Shown: positions 12,188-24,888 of the stretch, one piece after another | Layout of the letters: every line of letters starts with the position of its first letter | How positions within the stretch are numbered: position 1 is the stretch's first letter | From: Sarcomyxa edulis | Taxonomy: Eukaryota; Basidiomycota; Agaricomycetes; Agaricales; Mycenaceae | Length of the DNA: 64,000 nt | Direction of reading: 5' to 3' | Assembly (NCBI GenBank): GCA_009761415.1 | Contig: QUOL01000009.1 | Location: 372,001 to 436,000, forward strand | Translations under genes and position numbers: made by a program | The notes under the pieces: model-generated | Databases searched by the model: none | Told to the model about the DNA's origin: nothing | What the model saw: only the letters and a program-made list of their open reading frames with translations

Positions 12188-12454
12188 GTGACTCGTAGCT
12201 GATTTTGTATCAACTTGTAATCTCAATTGTATATTCATCACAATCACTCATCGTCCCTTTTCCAAGGTCTCATCACAAAGCAATTCAAAGTATTTGTCCA
12301 GATCTCTTGAGTGGCGTAATCTGAAATGTCTCCACCGTGAACTCGAGCGAAGCGTTCAAAATTCGTGTATTGTGCCATATCTATGTCTATATTTTACATG
12401 TCCCCAATGCATCACAGGCGACGTTCAACGTTGACGAGAGATCCTGCATCAGGT

Positions 12455-13636
12455 CTATTTGTTCCCGCCCTGGAAGCTAGTTCCCGAAGTCGAAGTTGAA
12501 GCGATCTGCTTTTTCTTGAACTGGAGCCGTACGATCAGCCCCAAATCATACCGAAATATCAATTAGACGTGTAACTCACCGGGTAGGGAACTTGTTTTCT
12601 CTTCTGCTGTCCGGTTGACCTAGTCGTCTGGTCTCCGTGAGACTATAACAACGCGGAGATGAGCCACCCACACGGTTAAAACAAGTATGATGTGGTACTC
12701 ACCTCATCGATATCCTCAGCCACAGTCGCCTCCTTTTGCTTCTAGAATAATATATATTAGTGACGTCGATATGCAGGATGAATGATGAACTCTGACCTGT
12801 TGCTTTCTGGGGCTCAGAGTCTCGCGGAATACGCCCTCATTCAACTTGTGAGAGGGTAGTGACGAAGGCTCAGGTCTTTTCCCGGGGATGTGGTTCCAGT
12901 GACTCTCCAGTCGAGACAAAACATCGTGGCTCCATTCTGGCCTGGTAATTCCCATATCCTCCATAATCTTTGCAAGTTCGTAGATCCAGTGGCGGCAGCC
13001 GCCTCCGTTTTGAAACGAGAAAGAAAAGGTGTTGAGATTGTTCTCGGTGACGAGGTCCAAGATAAATTTGCCAGTGATTGCTGCATGGAATCGTGGGTTG
13101 ATGATTGCCGTAGAAAGAACGGGGTCTAGTGGGGGGCAGGGCTTCGCAAATTCGGGGTGTACCGACCAGCAACGGACATCGGCAACTATGTCAGAGACTT
13201 GTCCAGGTAGCGCTTTCCAAGATGGAACGACATCTAGGCTCATCGTAGAGGTATCCTGCAGCTCGGCGCAGCCAGCAAAGTGAAACTTGAACAGAAAATG
13301 GGGAGATCGAGGACCCGAGGCCACTCTGTCATAGCACTGGTTGTGTAAGCCAAAGTCGCACATCAAATCGACTCCTACGATCTGGGTCTCCAAGTGCTTT
13401 CGGTCAACCTTTATGAGTTTCATATTGACCGGTGCCTGTGAGTTGATAGCTATGATTTCTGGGCCGTGTTTATCGTGTCTGACGAGTCTCCCGTCGTCAT
13501 TTGGGAAGTGTAGGAACACAATAGGAGGAAGAGGAGCCTCGCCATCGTTAGGTGGTGGGAGCGACGTAGCAGTAGATACATCGTTGGGGGCATTGGAGGG
13601 GAAGACGGATCTGCGGTCAGAGTTGTTGGTGTTCAT
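12455..13636 (-). CDS. DUF7770-like fungal protein
   Basis: Exons (minus) are 13636-12797, 12741-12703, 12642-12580 and 12520-12455, giving 335 residues; all three junctions are phase 0. The block NGGGCRHWIYELAKIMEDMGI (about residues 212-232) resembles the GCR(F/Y)W motif that ends the DUF7770 domain, as I recall that family. No catalytic residues are known to me, so no function is given. The N-terminus is Ser/Pro-rich. The last three exons encode a polar, basic tail (QQKRKQVPYP, FKKKQ). Its start lies about 46-54 bp from a TATA-like box. Confidence 0.6.
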
Positions 13637-13681
13637 GATGGATGTAGTACTTGAGTATGTCGTTGCAGAGAAAGAGGGCCG

Positions 13682-13690
13682 TATTTATAG
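13682..13690 (-). promoter_or_regulatory. TATA-like box of the DUF7770-like gene
   Basis: On the minus strand the sequence reads CCCTATAAATACGG, 46-54 bp upstream of the ATG at 13636. Position and sequence fit a core TATA element. Confidence 0.55.
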
Positions 13691-14782
13691 GGCCGCGAGG
13701 TCCAAGCTCGGTGCCACAATTCCCGAAAAGGAATACAGTTGTGGACAATGGGATGGAACGGTGGATGGCACACTTGGGACGGTACGCTTGGGACACCGCA
13801 GCCACTCGTCTTCAATTCATCTAATCCAGACACCGACGTCCGTTCGGAGCGCGTCATCGCGTAAAGCCATGTTTCCAGATTGGACACCACGTCAGTCAGG
13901 TCCATGCTACCATCAAATCTGGTTCTTGAAGCTTGACCGTGAGACGTCTGAAGTCCTTCGCAGGTTGAGTATTTGAACTCAGGACCGCGCTCTAGTCGAG
14001 AACCGACCTTATCATTGTGAGCACCGAATCTGTGGAGGGCGCGATGTCGGCGAGGGGCTTCATAGGACGGCAAAATCGAGTACTGGATAGGGCCACGAGG
14101 TACGGCTTCAGAATGACTTTACTTTGATGGACTGAGCTTTGCTGAACGATGATCCCTGCGCTGACTTCTAGAGATGCATAGAGAGAGATGTATAGAGTTC
14201 TGGCCAATCGGTCATGTGTTTGAAGACATATCAAGGGATGGTTCCGAGGACCCAAGAAGCTGGCAGAAAATCTACAAGGGGATTATTCGCAAAGGCCTTC
14301 GGTACCGTTCACTGCGCGAGTCAGGTCTCGGTGCACATGCACACAGGTGCAACACGATTTATATACACAGGCCGTTGCAATAATACAGATGTGTGATAGA
14401 CAGGCACTATAGCCTTCCACGGGATGACTGGTATCCTCCGCCACAGCCTGAGTGTTCTTGGACGCATAGAGTGAAAAGGCAATGCCATCCCGAGCTCCTT
14501 GGGCGTCCGAGTTTTGTAAGTTGACTGTGTGATCTAAACCTCGTGAGGATATACCAGTTTGAATGACTCAGAAGACGTCCAAAGATGAGTCGGACAGGCA
14601 AAATTTCCGTTTCGAGGTCCTGGGCGACTCGGAGGTGGCCGTTGTAAACTGCGAGTCACAGTTGTCACAGTGACCTCCACCTCTTTCATAACTCCGCTCA
14701 CTTGAATTTCGAATTTCTACCAAGCCATCGATATCTATCTGCGGCCATCCCTTTGTCCCATCGACACTTCGAAGCAAAGCGA
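13691..14782. other. Intergenic, about 1.1 kb
   Basis: This region separates two divergent genes. Open frames on both strands overlap and none has recognisable content. A frame at 13633-14073 on the minus strand starts with no good context and is mostly upstream promoter sequence. Confidence 0.4.
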
Positions 14783-16902
14783 ATGTCACGCAGCCCAAGT
14801 AGTGGACCACTCGAATTGGACTCCCAAATGGATTTGGACGGGCCATCGTCGCGTGGTACAGAAACAATAGCACATCCGCCTTATAAAGCACTCTCAGCAT
14901 CTCCACCTACTTCCTCTTCTCAACTACCACACCTTCCTGTCGAGACTATCGCTGAAATGCCTAGCACTCGCAGATTCCGCTTTCAAGGCCCTTTTGGAGT
15001 CCAATTTACAATCGCCACTCGTATTCCGGGCAAATTAAAGATATCTCTTCGCGGTTCCAAATCTGAATCATCTGTTCCTGGATCCAACGCAAGATCCAAG
15101 AGACGGTTTGCACACCGCGCCGCCACTGAAGTTGATTTTGATGTCGTTATGGGGGACAATACCAGCCAGGTGAGTAGCTTATTTCTACTTTATCTTCGAG
15201 ACTTGAATAGATCGATTTCCACAAGTCTGTATCCCACTCTGCCACCGGCTCGACGCAACACGTGACCGAATCAACACAACACAGCTCTTCGTCTCAACCC
15301 ATCGACGCGTATCGATCGCTCTCCCGACGGGGAACTGAGATTATCGAAGAATTTGTCCCAGATCCCGCCAATCTGGAGGATCCCAATATTCCAATCAACC
15401 CACCCGGGAACTGGCCAGCCATCAAAGTCCGCGACTTCGCCTTCCCCGCGCCCACCAAATTCTATGCCACCGACACTTCCGGCACCGGGCCTTCTGATCC
15501 AACTCAACTCCCAATTCCGCGAATTTTTGACCCTCTCCTGGACTTGTGCCAATACGACTGCCTCCTCTCTCTACCCGCCACATCCCAAAATGCTTCCCCT
15601 ATACCCCCCACCCACCGCCGCTATAAATATAGATTCACTGCAAACCCCCATCCTAGGCCCCCCATCCAGGGCAGTATCCTCCGTCGCTTGATCGACCTCA
15701 GCTGGGTCACGCTCGAAGAAGCTCAGGAGAAATGGGCTCCTCAGGATTGGGAGGAACTTCACAGATACGATGCGATCCCTCCCGACCAACGTTACCCATG
15801 GCGCCCATTCTCTAAATTCCAGCACCCCGAACATATTCCCGTCGATCCAGAGGAGGCGAGGCAGGCAGGGCTGCAGACCTATCGAGATGTGGACGGGTTG
15901 CATTACCTTATTCGCCCGATGCAGATTCCGACACCTGAGGAAAGAGTCAAAAACACAGATATCAAGTCTTGGTACGAGCTCACTGAGGAGTGGATCTGGA
16001 AGGATAGGCTGGCAAAGGCAGGTCCAGAGGAGAAGGCGAAGTTGTTGGCTATGGATACGCAGAGGGATGTGGATCTGGGGTGTCATAAGAAGCACAGGAA
16101 GCTTCCGCCCATGCATCTCGAAGTGCACGACAAAAAGAAGGGGAAAGGGAAGGAGACAGAAGTAGTCTCGCCAGCAACGGACATGGAGGAGATGGAAGTG
16201 GCGATGCACCTTAGTTGTGTAGAGAGTTCGCAACTAGAGAGTCCACGACCAAAGAGGAAGAGACGTGATGACGAGGACGAGGACAACGTCGACGGTACCC
16301 CCCGGACTAAGAAGCAAAAACTCGGTAAGCAGGATTTTACACCCTGATCGTTATCTGCATACTTATCTCTTCCAACAGCGTTTGCAACTCAACCTGTCAT
16401 AACGTGGCCTCCCCATCCACGACCAACGCAGTCCGGAGATCGTCCACCGAAACGTCCAGACGCAAGTACTTCCGCTCCTACTCCTCGTGTGCGTTACAAC
16501 GGCACAGGTGAAGTGATGGAGGTGGTGCATCTGCCACAGACGCAGAATCAACGTCATCAGGAAGCCCCTCGCCCGGACCCTAGACCTGTATTACAGCCTG
16601 GAGACCCAACGCCGCCTGCGTCTCCTGAAGTGGCACCAAAGCCACGTTGGAGAAATTATGTGTCTACCCCAGCGAATGTCGCATCATCGTCAACAGGACC
16701 TGGTACGCGTCAACATCAAGCCGCCTCGAGCGCTCCGTTACGGTCTGCGATGCGAACCGGTCCTTCTTCTCGACAACGTCAGGTCCAAGTGCTCCAGCCT
16801 CACGAAGAGGGGTACAGACCGGACAATCTCTACCTGCCCGTGAGTGACGACAGCATTCCATTGGCGGCGAGAAGGACTAGAACCTTTGCTCGTTTAGAGT
16901 GA
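14783..16902 (+). CDS. Unknown, mostly disordered basic protein
   Basis: Exons are 14783-15169, 15226-16324 and 16379-16902, giving 669 residues. The start is the ATG at 14783; the frame is open upstream only from a TTG. A short folded-looking segment RRFRFQGPFGVQFTIATRIP lies at about residues 60-80. The middle (about residues 190-400) has a conserved-looking mix of aromatic and charged residues such as RYKYRFTANPHPRPPIQGS and DLSWVTLEEAQEKWAPQDW. The C-terminal third is Pro/Gln/Arg-rich with a basic nuclear-localisation-like cluster (PRPKRKRRDDEDED). No family is recognised. Consistent intron phases and long open exons support it as real. Confidence 0.75.
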
Positions 16903-17439
16903 AGATCACATTTATCATCTTTCTATTCTTTTTCTTTTTCTTTCCCTTTGTATTCATTACCATATCACGTTCCCGTTTTCATTCTTATCCCCATTTCCAT
17001 TCCCATGTCCACTTTCCAGCCCCAGTCCACTTCCACTTCCACTCCACCTCCACCTCCACCTCCACCTCCACCTCACTTCACCTTTCCTATTTCGTTCTAT
17101 TTCATTCATCATTCACTCACAAGGATTAACGGATGGACGCACGCACACTCAACTGCAACTGATTTATTTGTCTCTTCTTATACATTGTAGTCGTACTCGC
17201 TACGTGTCATGTCATTTCCAGATTCCAGTGTACCTGTATTTTGTAGCTCCGGATTTCTCTCAGCCTCGAATCTTATCTGTCTCTGCCTCTTTAATTAGTG
17301 CCAGGTGTAAAAACTGTCGAAATTGAGACAACGAATCATTGAATGTGATATTCATCACCAACGCGTCGACGCGACTTGCAAGCACATGACCGTGTAGACC
17401 TAACTGAGTCAAGTTGAAGCTTGTCGCAGAACATCATCA
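16903..17439. other. Intergenic with pyrimidine-rich simple repeats
   Basis: After the stop codon the plus strand is strongly pyrimidine-rich. It includes TTCCATT-like units and a CCACCT hexamer run near 17040-17085. The rest holds nothing I can support. Confidence 0.5.
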
Positions 17440-18840
17440 TGATGTCCGTCGTCAAGCTAGCACCGTATATCCCAACTACGTCCTCAATATCGTTATCCGA
17501 AGAGTGCTTCGTTCGACGAGCTGACCTTGCCCTATGCTATCGCCAACGATTAGCCCAATCCTCGCATTAGGCATCCGGACATCTCTCATCGTTATCTGGC
17601 TCTCTCTCATGCCAACATCAAGTCGAACCTCCTTCCAGCGATCTATTCGATCCTAAAAAATGTGCCAGACTCCACAACCAAATCGTCTCCATCATAGCAT
17701 CAGGACCCAAAGGCGAAACCAACAACATTCTCAAATTCTTCGATGCCTGGTCCAACTTGAACGCAGACGCAAACGCAGAAAACCCATTCATCGAAAGCCT
17801 CTCACCTCCCCTCCTCGAATACCTCACCGCCATCGACGTCGACGTCCCCAACCCCCCAACAGCTTCACACCCCAACTAGCGTTACCTGACCCAAAGGTAT
17901 TCTGAATGGGATTTCAACGACGAGTACTTATCCCCACATGATCTTACTTACTATATCCTACCCTCCCCGACGGAGGCAACGGCGGTCTCTTCTTCGATAT
18001 GGCAACAAATCTAGGCACTCGAGGACACGGACTCGATGCCAGAGCAGTGGCAGTAGTTCCCACTAGATCTCGCACTGACGAAATACCTGACATACATACT
18101 TCTCGACTGGAAAATTTCATGTGAGCGACGACGATCCATCCGCCCATGGATGCTCCATGGAAAACGACGTCGTGGTTTCTCTAGCGGCGTACGACGAGCT
18201 GCTTCACGCTATCGCCAGCAGGGCTGCACCTGATGCTCAGATCCACGAAACTCCACTTGTACTTGTCGATACGGATACGCTGACACGATGGAAAATCCAT
18301 GGCTTCGCCTACGACTTCCTCCCTTGCGCTTCATCATCTAGATTCTAGCTCCACATACATCGCGCCAGGACTCAAGACTGAGGCCTCTCAATCCCTCAAT
18401 ATCAATCCTCACCGACCTAATGGTCGAAGACACCGGGAGCCTTCGACAACGAACGATCAAGAAGCGAGATTTGGGAGACAGAGACACCGCACCATTCCCC
18501 GTCTTCCTAGGCGACGAACGCGAAGCGGAACGAAATATGGGCAGAATTCGAGGCTCTGGTGTTACTCGATACGATAAGCTCTCTGGTGTGTATCTATGAC
18601 CAGACATCAAATTCTCCGATGGATTTCGTGGATCGTTGGAAGCAACGGGTATCTCCGCTTGAGGAACTCACCTTCTCTGAATCTATCAAACCCTTCGCCT
18701 TCACAACATAGACATAAGACGGAAGGAAACGACTCGGACGTCCTCTACCAACACGGCCTCTGTCCCCCCTTCGGATCGCATCAAACTCAACTACTGTAGT
18801 CACACTCCTCCCCTACCAAAGTGGACTTCGAGCGTGGAAT
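17440..18840 (+). pseudogene. Decayed protein-coding gene of unknown family
   Basis: Protein-like segments occur in order on the plus strand but in changing frames. First is FDPKKCARLHNQIVSIIAS...KFFDAWSNL from 17640, closed by a TAG at about 17877. The same frame then continues as WDFNDEYLSPHDLTYYILP. A shifted frame follows near 17960 with GGNGGLFFDMATNLGTRG and DARAVAVVP. A later segment near 18500-18700 reads VFLGDERERNEIWAEFEALV and MDFVDRWKQRVSPLEELTF. Several stop codons and frame changes separate these parts, and no splice sites restore a single frame. This is best read as a pseudogene with multiple lesions. I cannot name the ancestor. Confidence 0.6.
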
Positions 18841-19848
18841 CTACTGTCTGGGTTGTTTCGTGTCGGTCGAAGGAGGTATGCAGGTTTTTCTGATGGCTGA
18901 TACTGGGGAGTTTGATTTTGATGTGGGTGCGTGTTCGGTGCTGGAGAGTCAGGATGGGTAGTAGGAGTGGGTGGAAGTGGCGATGGGGAGGCGATCAGGG
19001 TGTTATGTGTACGGTTCCTCCGACTGCTGATGTCTTTGAGTCTGGCGATGGAGGTGCTGTTTCCTCCTCTGCTGTTTAGTTCGAGTACATCGTCTTCAGA
19101 GCTGCAGTTATTTGCGATCTCAATCATAACGCCACCTACAAGCTTTTCAGGAACTTAACAACTTCCCTTTCTTTCTGTCATACACACCAAGTCGAACACG
19201 GAGCCATCATACTCTCTCTCAACTCAACTCTCTCAACTCAACTATCTCAATCCAACTCAACTCTACTCAACTCAACTCTACTATCCACACCACATCACAT
19301 CACACCACATCACTCAAACCTCAACGAAAGAAATGTTCATAAACATGCAAACCAAAGAATGTATGTAAGTAAGTATGCTACAACGAGTCCGTTCCTATCC
19401 GTACTAGCACTAAACACAAGTAGGCAAGTAAGGATAAGAAAGGTGATGATCAGAAGGCGATGATGAGATGAATGAATTCCGGGGTGCGTGCTGCGCTGTA
19501 TGTATTGGTCCGTACATCTTTAGAGATGTAAAAAGGGAAAGGGCGGGGAGCTGATGCCCATGATGTATGAAGCGAAAAGTGTCGAGGGGACGGGAAGAGG
19601 AGGTGAAGGTGGAGACGGGGAAGTAAGGATGCAGAGATATGTTGCTGGTAGGATGTCGGAGAGCGTACAACACTAAACGTACGTACGTGGTAGTAAAAAG
19701 ATAGCACAAATAACGAACGAGGGTACATCTAATGTTCTGCGCAAAACGAAGGTGGATCAGCAACCCAGAATTCGAAGGAGAGGGGACGGGGACATACTCA
19801 CCTAGTATATAAAAGCAAATACGAACGAATCGAGCATTTTGGACGCGT
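18841..19848. other. Intergenic with AACTC simple repeats
   Basis: The region between the pseudogene and the 3' end of the GH72 gene includes CTCAACTCAA-type repeats at about 19218-19330. The rest gives only short unsupported frames. Confidence 0.4.
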
Positions 19849-21952
19849 TTACCAAGACCCGCAAAGCACCGTCACAATCCCCACACCAATCCCCACACCC
19901 ACCGATAGGGACATCATCCCAACACCCACCAACGCCCCCTTCCCAACCGCGCCATTAGAACTCGTATCCTTCCCCGCCGTCCCCGTCGCACTTGCCCCAC
20001 TCCCCCCACTCCCACTTGCCCCACTTCCCGTCCCACTCCCCGTCGCCCCTACACTCCCCGTCGCCCCAACACTCGCACTCACCCTAGTCAACCCCAACCC
20101 CAACGTCGGAATCCCACTCCCCCTCCCAACCTCCCACCCCCCACCCACAGTCGGACACGCCGGCGGTCCCAAACTCGGCGTATAAAGAGAGCTAGGTGTT
20201 CCCGTAGGAGTGAGTGTGGCCCAGTGGGATTGGAGGTTGGTGAAATCCGGGAGTATTGGTGTGGGTGTGCCTGTTCGTGTGTATCCGCCTTGGACCGCTG
20301 GATCCGTATTCGTCGCATCGGGTGAATCGGTGGGGGCGGGTGGACCATATGATATCAACCCATACGAATTCGTCTCCTGTATCCACTCATAAACAACCGC
20401 ACCAGCCCAAACCCCATCCATCTCCTCCCCAAGGATGGCATCCTGATCATCGAACGTCCGTGGCGGGGACGCGTTACATCCCGTTTCGCTGAAGAAGACT
20501 GGGAGGTTGTATCCTAGGGAGAGGTTTTGGAGGGTGGAGTACCCGGATTGGGTGTAAGTGGATTGACCACACCATTCGTAGGAGTTTAGGCTGTAGAAGT
20601 CGACGGTTTGGTCTGCTTCATCCCCGGAGTCGGAGGAGTTGGAGGAGTTGGAGGAGGGGGAGGAGAGGGGGGAATCCACACAAGCCAAATAATCCTGCAA
20701 CTGCGGCCTCAACCCCGAAATATCAGCAGCGGCATACCCAACCATCAACTTCCTATACCCCTTCGAATCACGATACAACTTCAGATCCGCCGCAGCCGCT
20801 TTGATATATGGAGCGGAAAGGGACTGGGAAGAGGATGAGATGACTTCGTTACCTATGAAGAACCCGATGGTGTTGGGGTATGATGCGAAGGCGTCCATGA
20901 CGAGTGTGTAGGCTGTGTATTGGGGGAGGGTCCATGCGGGTGCGTCCTGCATAGTGTGTCGTGTCTGGTCAGTACCTCTTCTTACAAACATACACAACAG
21001 AGGCAGCGGCGACACGACTCAACGCCACGACTCAACTCAACTCAACTCAACGCAACGACGACGCATCGTAAAGCCAAAGCCAAAACACCAACACTCAGCC
21101 CACAAGGCACTCACCGGCGTAATAGCTGTATCAAACGTCTCCAAATCCACAAACAGATAAATCCCCGCCTCCTCAAAAATCTTCATACACTCATCGTGGT
21201 TCGCAGAGGCGTTGGCGTGGTAGACGCGGATGGTGTTGGCGCCGAGGGTTTTCATTAGGGCTGCGTCGAGGGCGCATTGGGTGGGGGTTGTTAGGGGGTC
21301 GGAGGAGGTTAGTTGGTAGGCTACGCCTGGGGAGGGGGGGGGTGAAAGGGGAGGGGGGGTTAGTGAGGGTTTGATACAGAAGGAATTAGTGAGGGTTTGA
21401 CGCGAAGATGAATGAAGAAGCATCGACATCACTAATACTCGCGCCGGGAATGATCATGAAACCCCGGTTGCGGTCCCGGGTTGTTTTTGATTCGAAGTCA
21501 TATGTACGACGGAGAATCTCCATCGAGCGTGCAGCGGGCACGACGTGAACGTAAAGTGAAGTGCTCTCGGATGCGAACACGGACACGGACGGACATGAAT
21601 GTGGATGTGAGACTTGCTCAAGGCAAACGCAAAACGTAGCCAAAACCCAAATCGCAATCGCCGTACAGTAGATCACAGAATGGCATGGCGTGGAAGTACA
21701 TCACACCACAGAATGAACACAGAACAGAATATCACAGAAGCGGACACCACACCACATCACAAAACCGAACACCACAAAACATAGACTGGGCAGTGGGAAC
21801 GCACCTTTGATGAAGAACTGATTCCCATCACTATCGAAGAGTTTCGCACCGTTAGCTGTGACGGTTGGGATGGCTGTTGTTGTCGATGCTGTCAATACTA
21901 GTAGGAAAGCGGTGAGGGCGAGCCATGCAAGGGAGCGGGAATGGAAGTGCAT
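19849..21952 (-). CDS. GH72 beta-1,3-glucanosyltransferase, GPI-anchored (Gas/Gel family), copy 1, intact
   Basis: Exons (minus) are 21952-21805, 21326-21115 and 20946-19849, giving 485 residues. A signal peptide (SLAWLALTAFLLVLTASTTT) leads into the GH72 domain: DGNQFFIKG, VAYQLTS, GANTIRVYHANAS, then FFIGNEV with the acid/base Glu and VFFSETGC with the nucleophile Glu. A Gly/Ser/Thr-rich linker and a hydrophobic C-terminus (SVGVGIGVGIVTVLCGSW) fit GPI attachment. There is no X8 (Cys-rich) domain. Family members cut and rejoin beta-1,3-glucan chains at the cell wall. Introns are long for this locus (478 and 168 nt). It is divergent from BET2 copy 1, with a 614-bp shared upstream region. Its N-terminal two thirds are duplicated at 34.7-36.1 kb. 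Confidence 0.9.
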
Positions 21953-23600
21953 GATGGTGTCGTGTGCGCAGTCGGGTCACACACGGCCTAGGCAAGTGAA
22001 GTGAAGGGAGATAAGACCAAGACCAAGTGATGTACGTGAAGAGGCAGAGAAAGAAGAGGGAGGGAAGAGTAGTGCAAGGCAAGTGTCTGTTCTCCCTGCC
22101 TTGTTATGTCACTGTGGAAGTACCCGGAGAATCGAGGTATGCGATATCGATAGTATACGGAGGTAAAAAAAGAGCCCGCACAGCAGCAGAGGGTTATTGA
22201 GGCCGTCTCAGATGAGTCGTACGACGGGGACATTTTGCCGTACGCGTGCGGAGGAGGGTCCTAAGATAGATATCTCCACCCACCCAAGATAGATAGGTGC
22301 GGCTAGATAGTCTCAAGATAGTCCTGCTCAGTGCCAGATAGTCCCAAGATAGCTGCTGCTAGATGGCTGGCAGGATGTGTAGATCCGAGTGACGAGTAAC
22401 ATCGAGGGTATCTGACTCCAATGAGGTGAGCATACGATACCACGCGATACACCTCCACTACCAAGTGCAAGCCTGAGTGCAAGATTGAAAGTTTATTCGA
22501 CACCCACCACTTAGAGGGACGTGCGCCCGGACACTCACCGGCCCGTACCCGGCCACCACCACCACCATGTCCCTCTCCCTGCACGTCCCCCTGCACGTCA
22601 CCTACATCCAATCCCTAAGCCAATCAAAAGACGACCTAGCCTACCACCTCACATCCCACCTCCGTCTAAACGCAATCTACTGGGGTCTAACCGCACTATC
22701 CATCCTCAACCACCCAAACGCTTTGGATAGACAGGATACCGTCGATTTCGTGCTTAGTTGTTGGGACGACGAGGCGGGGGCTTTTGCGGCTCATCCGGGA
22801 CACGATGCGCATGTTCTTTCGACGACGAGTGCGGTTCAGGTTTTGGTGATACATCATGATGATGCGCTTGAGAGGGTGGATGTGGAGAGGGTCGTGCAAT
22901 GTCAGTCCATCCAGTTCATCGACTAATTCTCTCCCACCTCATCGACTAAACCTCTCGTGGCACTAACCCCCTCATGTTCCGCCAGTCATACTATCCCTCC
23001 AACAACCATCCGGCGTATTCGCAGGAGACTCATTCGGCGAAACAGATACTCGCTTCTCATACTGCGCCGTCAACGCGCTCTCACTGCTAGGAAAACTCAG
23101 CGTATTGGACGACCTATATCCCAGCACTGATATCACGAGTAAAGACACGACTGAGATCACGAGAAAGGATTTGCTGACAGCCCACATCCTCCGATGCAAC
23201 AACTTCGATGGCGGGTTTGGGAGTAATGAGGGCGCGGAGAGTCATGCTGCTCAAGGTACGTACGCTACGTCTTGGATTTTTGGGACGCGGTTGTTCCAGT
23301 TCTATTCGTGTTCGTATTCGCATTCCATTCCCAGTTCCAATCGCATTCGCGTTCCAGTTCCAGTCCACGTCCCATTTCCAGTCGCATTCCTATTCCCATT
23401 CTCAGTCCCTTTCCGAGTTCCAGTTCCAGTTCCATTCCCATTTGCATTCGCGTTCGCGTTTGCAATTGTATTTACACGACTAACCTGAACCTGAACCTCT
23501 ACACCACCACAGTTTTCGTATGTCTAGCAACCCTCGCGATACTCGGTCGACTTGGGGAGATCGGGTTCGGCGTCACATCGACACAACCACCACCATCGTC
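20369..23600. repeat. Segmental duplication, copy 1 (GH72-BET2 core)
   Basis: Near-identical sequence runs from TTCGTCTCCTGTATCC at 20369 to about 23600. Copy 2 starts at the same words at 34686 and ends at about 37600. It covers the N-terminal part of GH72, the shared promoter and the N-terminal part of BET2. The left edge is sharp; the right edge is gradual and approximate. Confidence 0.85.
21953..22566. promoter_or_regulatory. Bidirectional promoter GH72/BET2, copy 1, with AGATAG cluster
   Basis: A cluster of AGATAG words lies at about 22263-22354 (AAGATAGATAT, CAAGATAGATAGG, CTAGATAG, CAAGATAG, CCAGATAG, CAAGATAG). GATA is the core site of fungal GATA-type zinc-finger regulators. The cluster is kept in copy 2. 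Binding is inferred only. Confidence 0.55.
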
Positions 23601-23649
23601 ACCAAGATCCAAAGACGCGACCCTCTCTAGATCTACCTGGTGGGTATAG
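22567..23649 (+). pseudogene. Truncated Rab geranylgeranyltransferase beta subunit (BET2 copy 1)
   Basis: Exons 22567-22900, 22986-23255 and 23513-23649 join in phase to a stop at 23649 (246 residues). They match BET2 copy 2 up to [11 protein letters not shown] and then diverge. The segments holding the zinc ligands in copy 2 (Asp and Cys in DVCYS, His in VFHTC) are absent, so a working prenyltransferase subunit is not expected. The second intron (257 nt) is filled with CCAGTTCCATTC-like simple repeats. It may still be transcribed from the shared promoter. Confidence 0.8.
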
Positions 23650-24744
23650 ACCACCGGACCCCCAGTCCCGGATTTGAGAATCGGGTCTGCGTACGTAGAC
23701 AGCTGAGTGTGCGTCCTTGAATCGTTAGGGTTTGGCGATCGTGTATTGTAGCTGGAGTGTACGATACGACATCGGGTGGTTGAAAGTGCCGTTTTTCGAC
23801 TGGGATTGGGTGGGATTCGTGGGTATGGATATCGAGACTGGTGCGTTCAGATCAAAGTGACTCGTGCAATCTGGTCCGGCGTCTCCTTCGATCACGATCG
23901 CAGTAGACACTCGAAATCTAATCTCTCGTTCACTCTTTCTCTCCAATCGACACTCTCAGCCGCGTCTTCCCTCGACTTTCGACATATCCTCCTCCCCTCC
24001 ACCTCTATTCCAAGTCTCACTAGGCCCACGGCACGACTAAATCGACGGCTCGGAGATCTTGGGTCGACTCGGCTACGGGATACCAAAGGTATGTACTTAC
24101 TCTGCATTCTCTAGTCTTTCTTCTTCCATTCGATGCTCATCGAGGAACGAGTGGGACTATACATGCAAGGTACTAGTTGTCCGTCTTCGTTCTCGTTCTC
24201 AAAGCTACAGCTTCTTGAATTCACCTGGGTGAAGGTTGAGAGTGTACGAAAATATGGTGAGATGTACTTCGTACACTGACATGTCTTCTTACTTCCTGAC
24301 AGCTCAATAAATCAGAGACTCGGCTTCGTATTCTCGCGACGAGGTCAGTGCAGATTCGTCGATGAAACTCGATAGACAAATGGCTCAAGGGCGAGATGGT
24401 TAGAACGGACGGACAGGAAGACGGACGGACAGATACTAGTGGACAGTCGGAGAGACGGGGAGTTGTACGTAGAGACGGACAGACGGACAGACGGACAGAC
24501 GGGGAGACGGACAGACGGGGAGACGGACACTCATATCAATAGTATAGACCAGCGCGAAGGACGAGACCGGGCCACGACATGTAGACGTAGATCAAACATA
24601 ATAAAATAATATTTCCGTATGTATTATACATACATAGACTACGTACTCGTAAGAACCTACCTACCTACGTGTGTCTGTATACCCTCGAGTCTAAGGGAAA
24701 AAATATATATATCAAAAAGACAGCCCCTCTTGAACTTCGACAAC
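23650..24744. other. Start of the 11-kb interstitial segment; ACGGACGG/ACAG minisatellite
   Basis: No gene is supported. Short-period repeats based on ACGGACAG, ACGGACGG and ACGGGGAG occupy about 24405-24530. This marks the beginning of sequence with no counterpart in either duplication copy. Confidence 0.5.
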
Positions 24745-24869
24745 GCGTTAGTAAGACGGTTACTTCGACATGAGAAGAACTCACGTACAGATTTGAAGGA
24801 TCGGAGACCTGGCGTAGCTCAACGACGACGAGCGAAGGTATCCTGAGAGGGACGGCAGCGTATCTGAGC

Positions 24870-24888
24870 AGCGTGAAAAAATCACGCT
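24870..24888. repeat. 7-bp hairpin
   Basis: AGCGTGA and TCACGCT flank an AAAAA loop, inside the leftward array. Confidence 0.7.
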
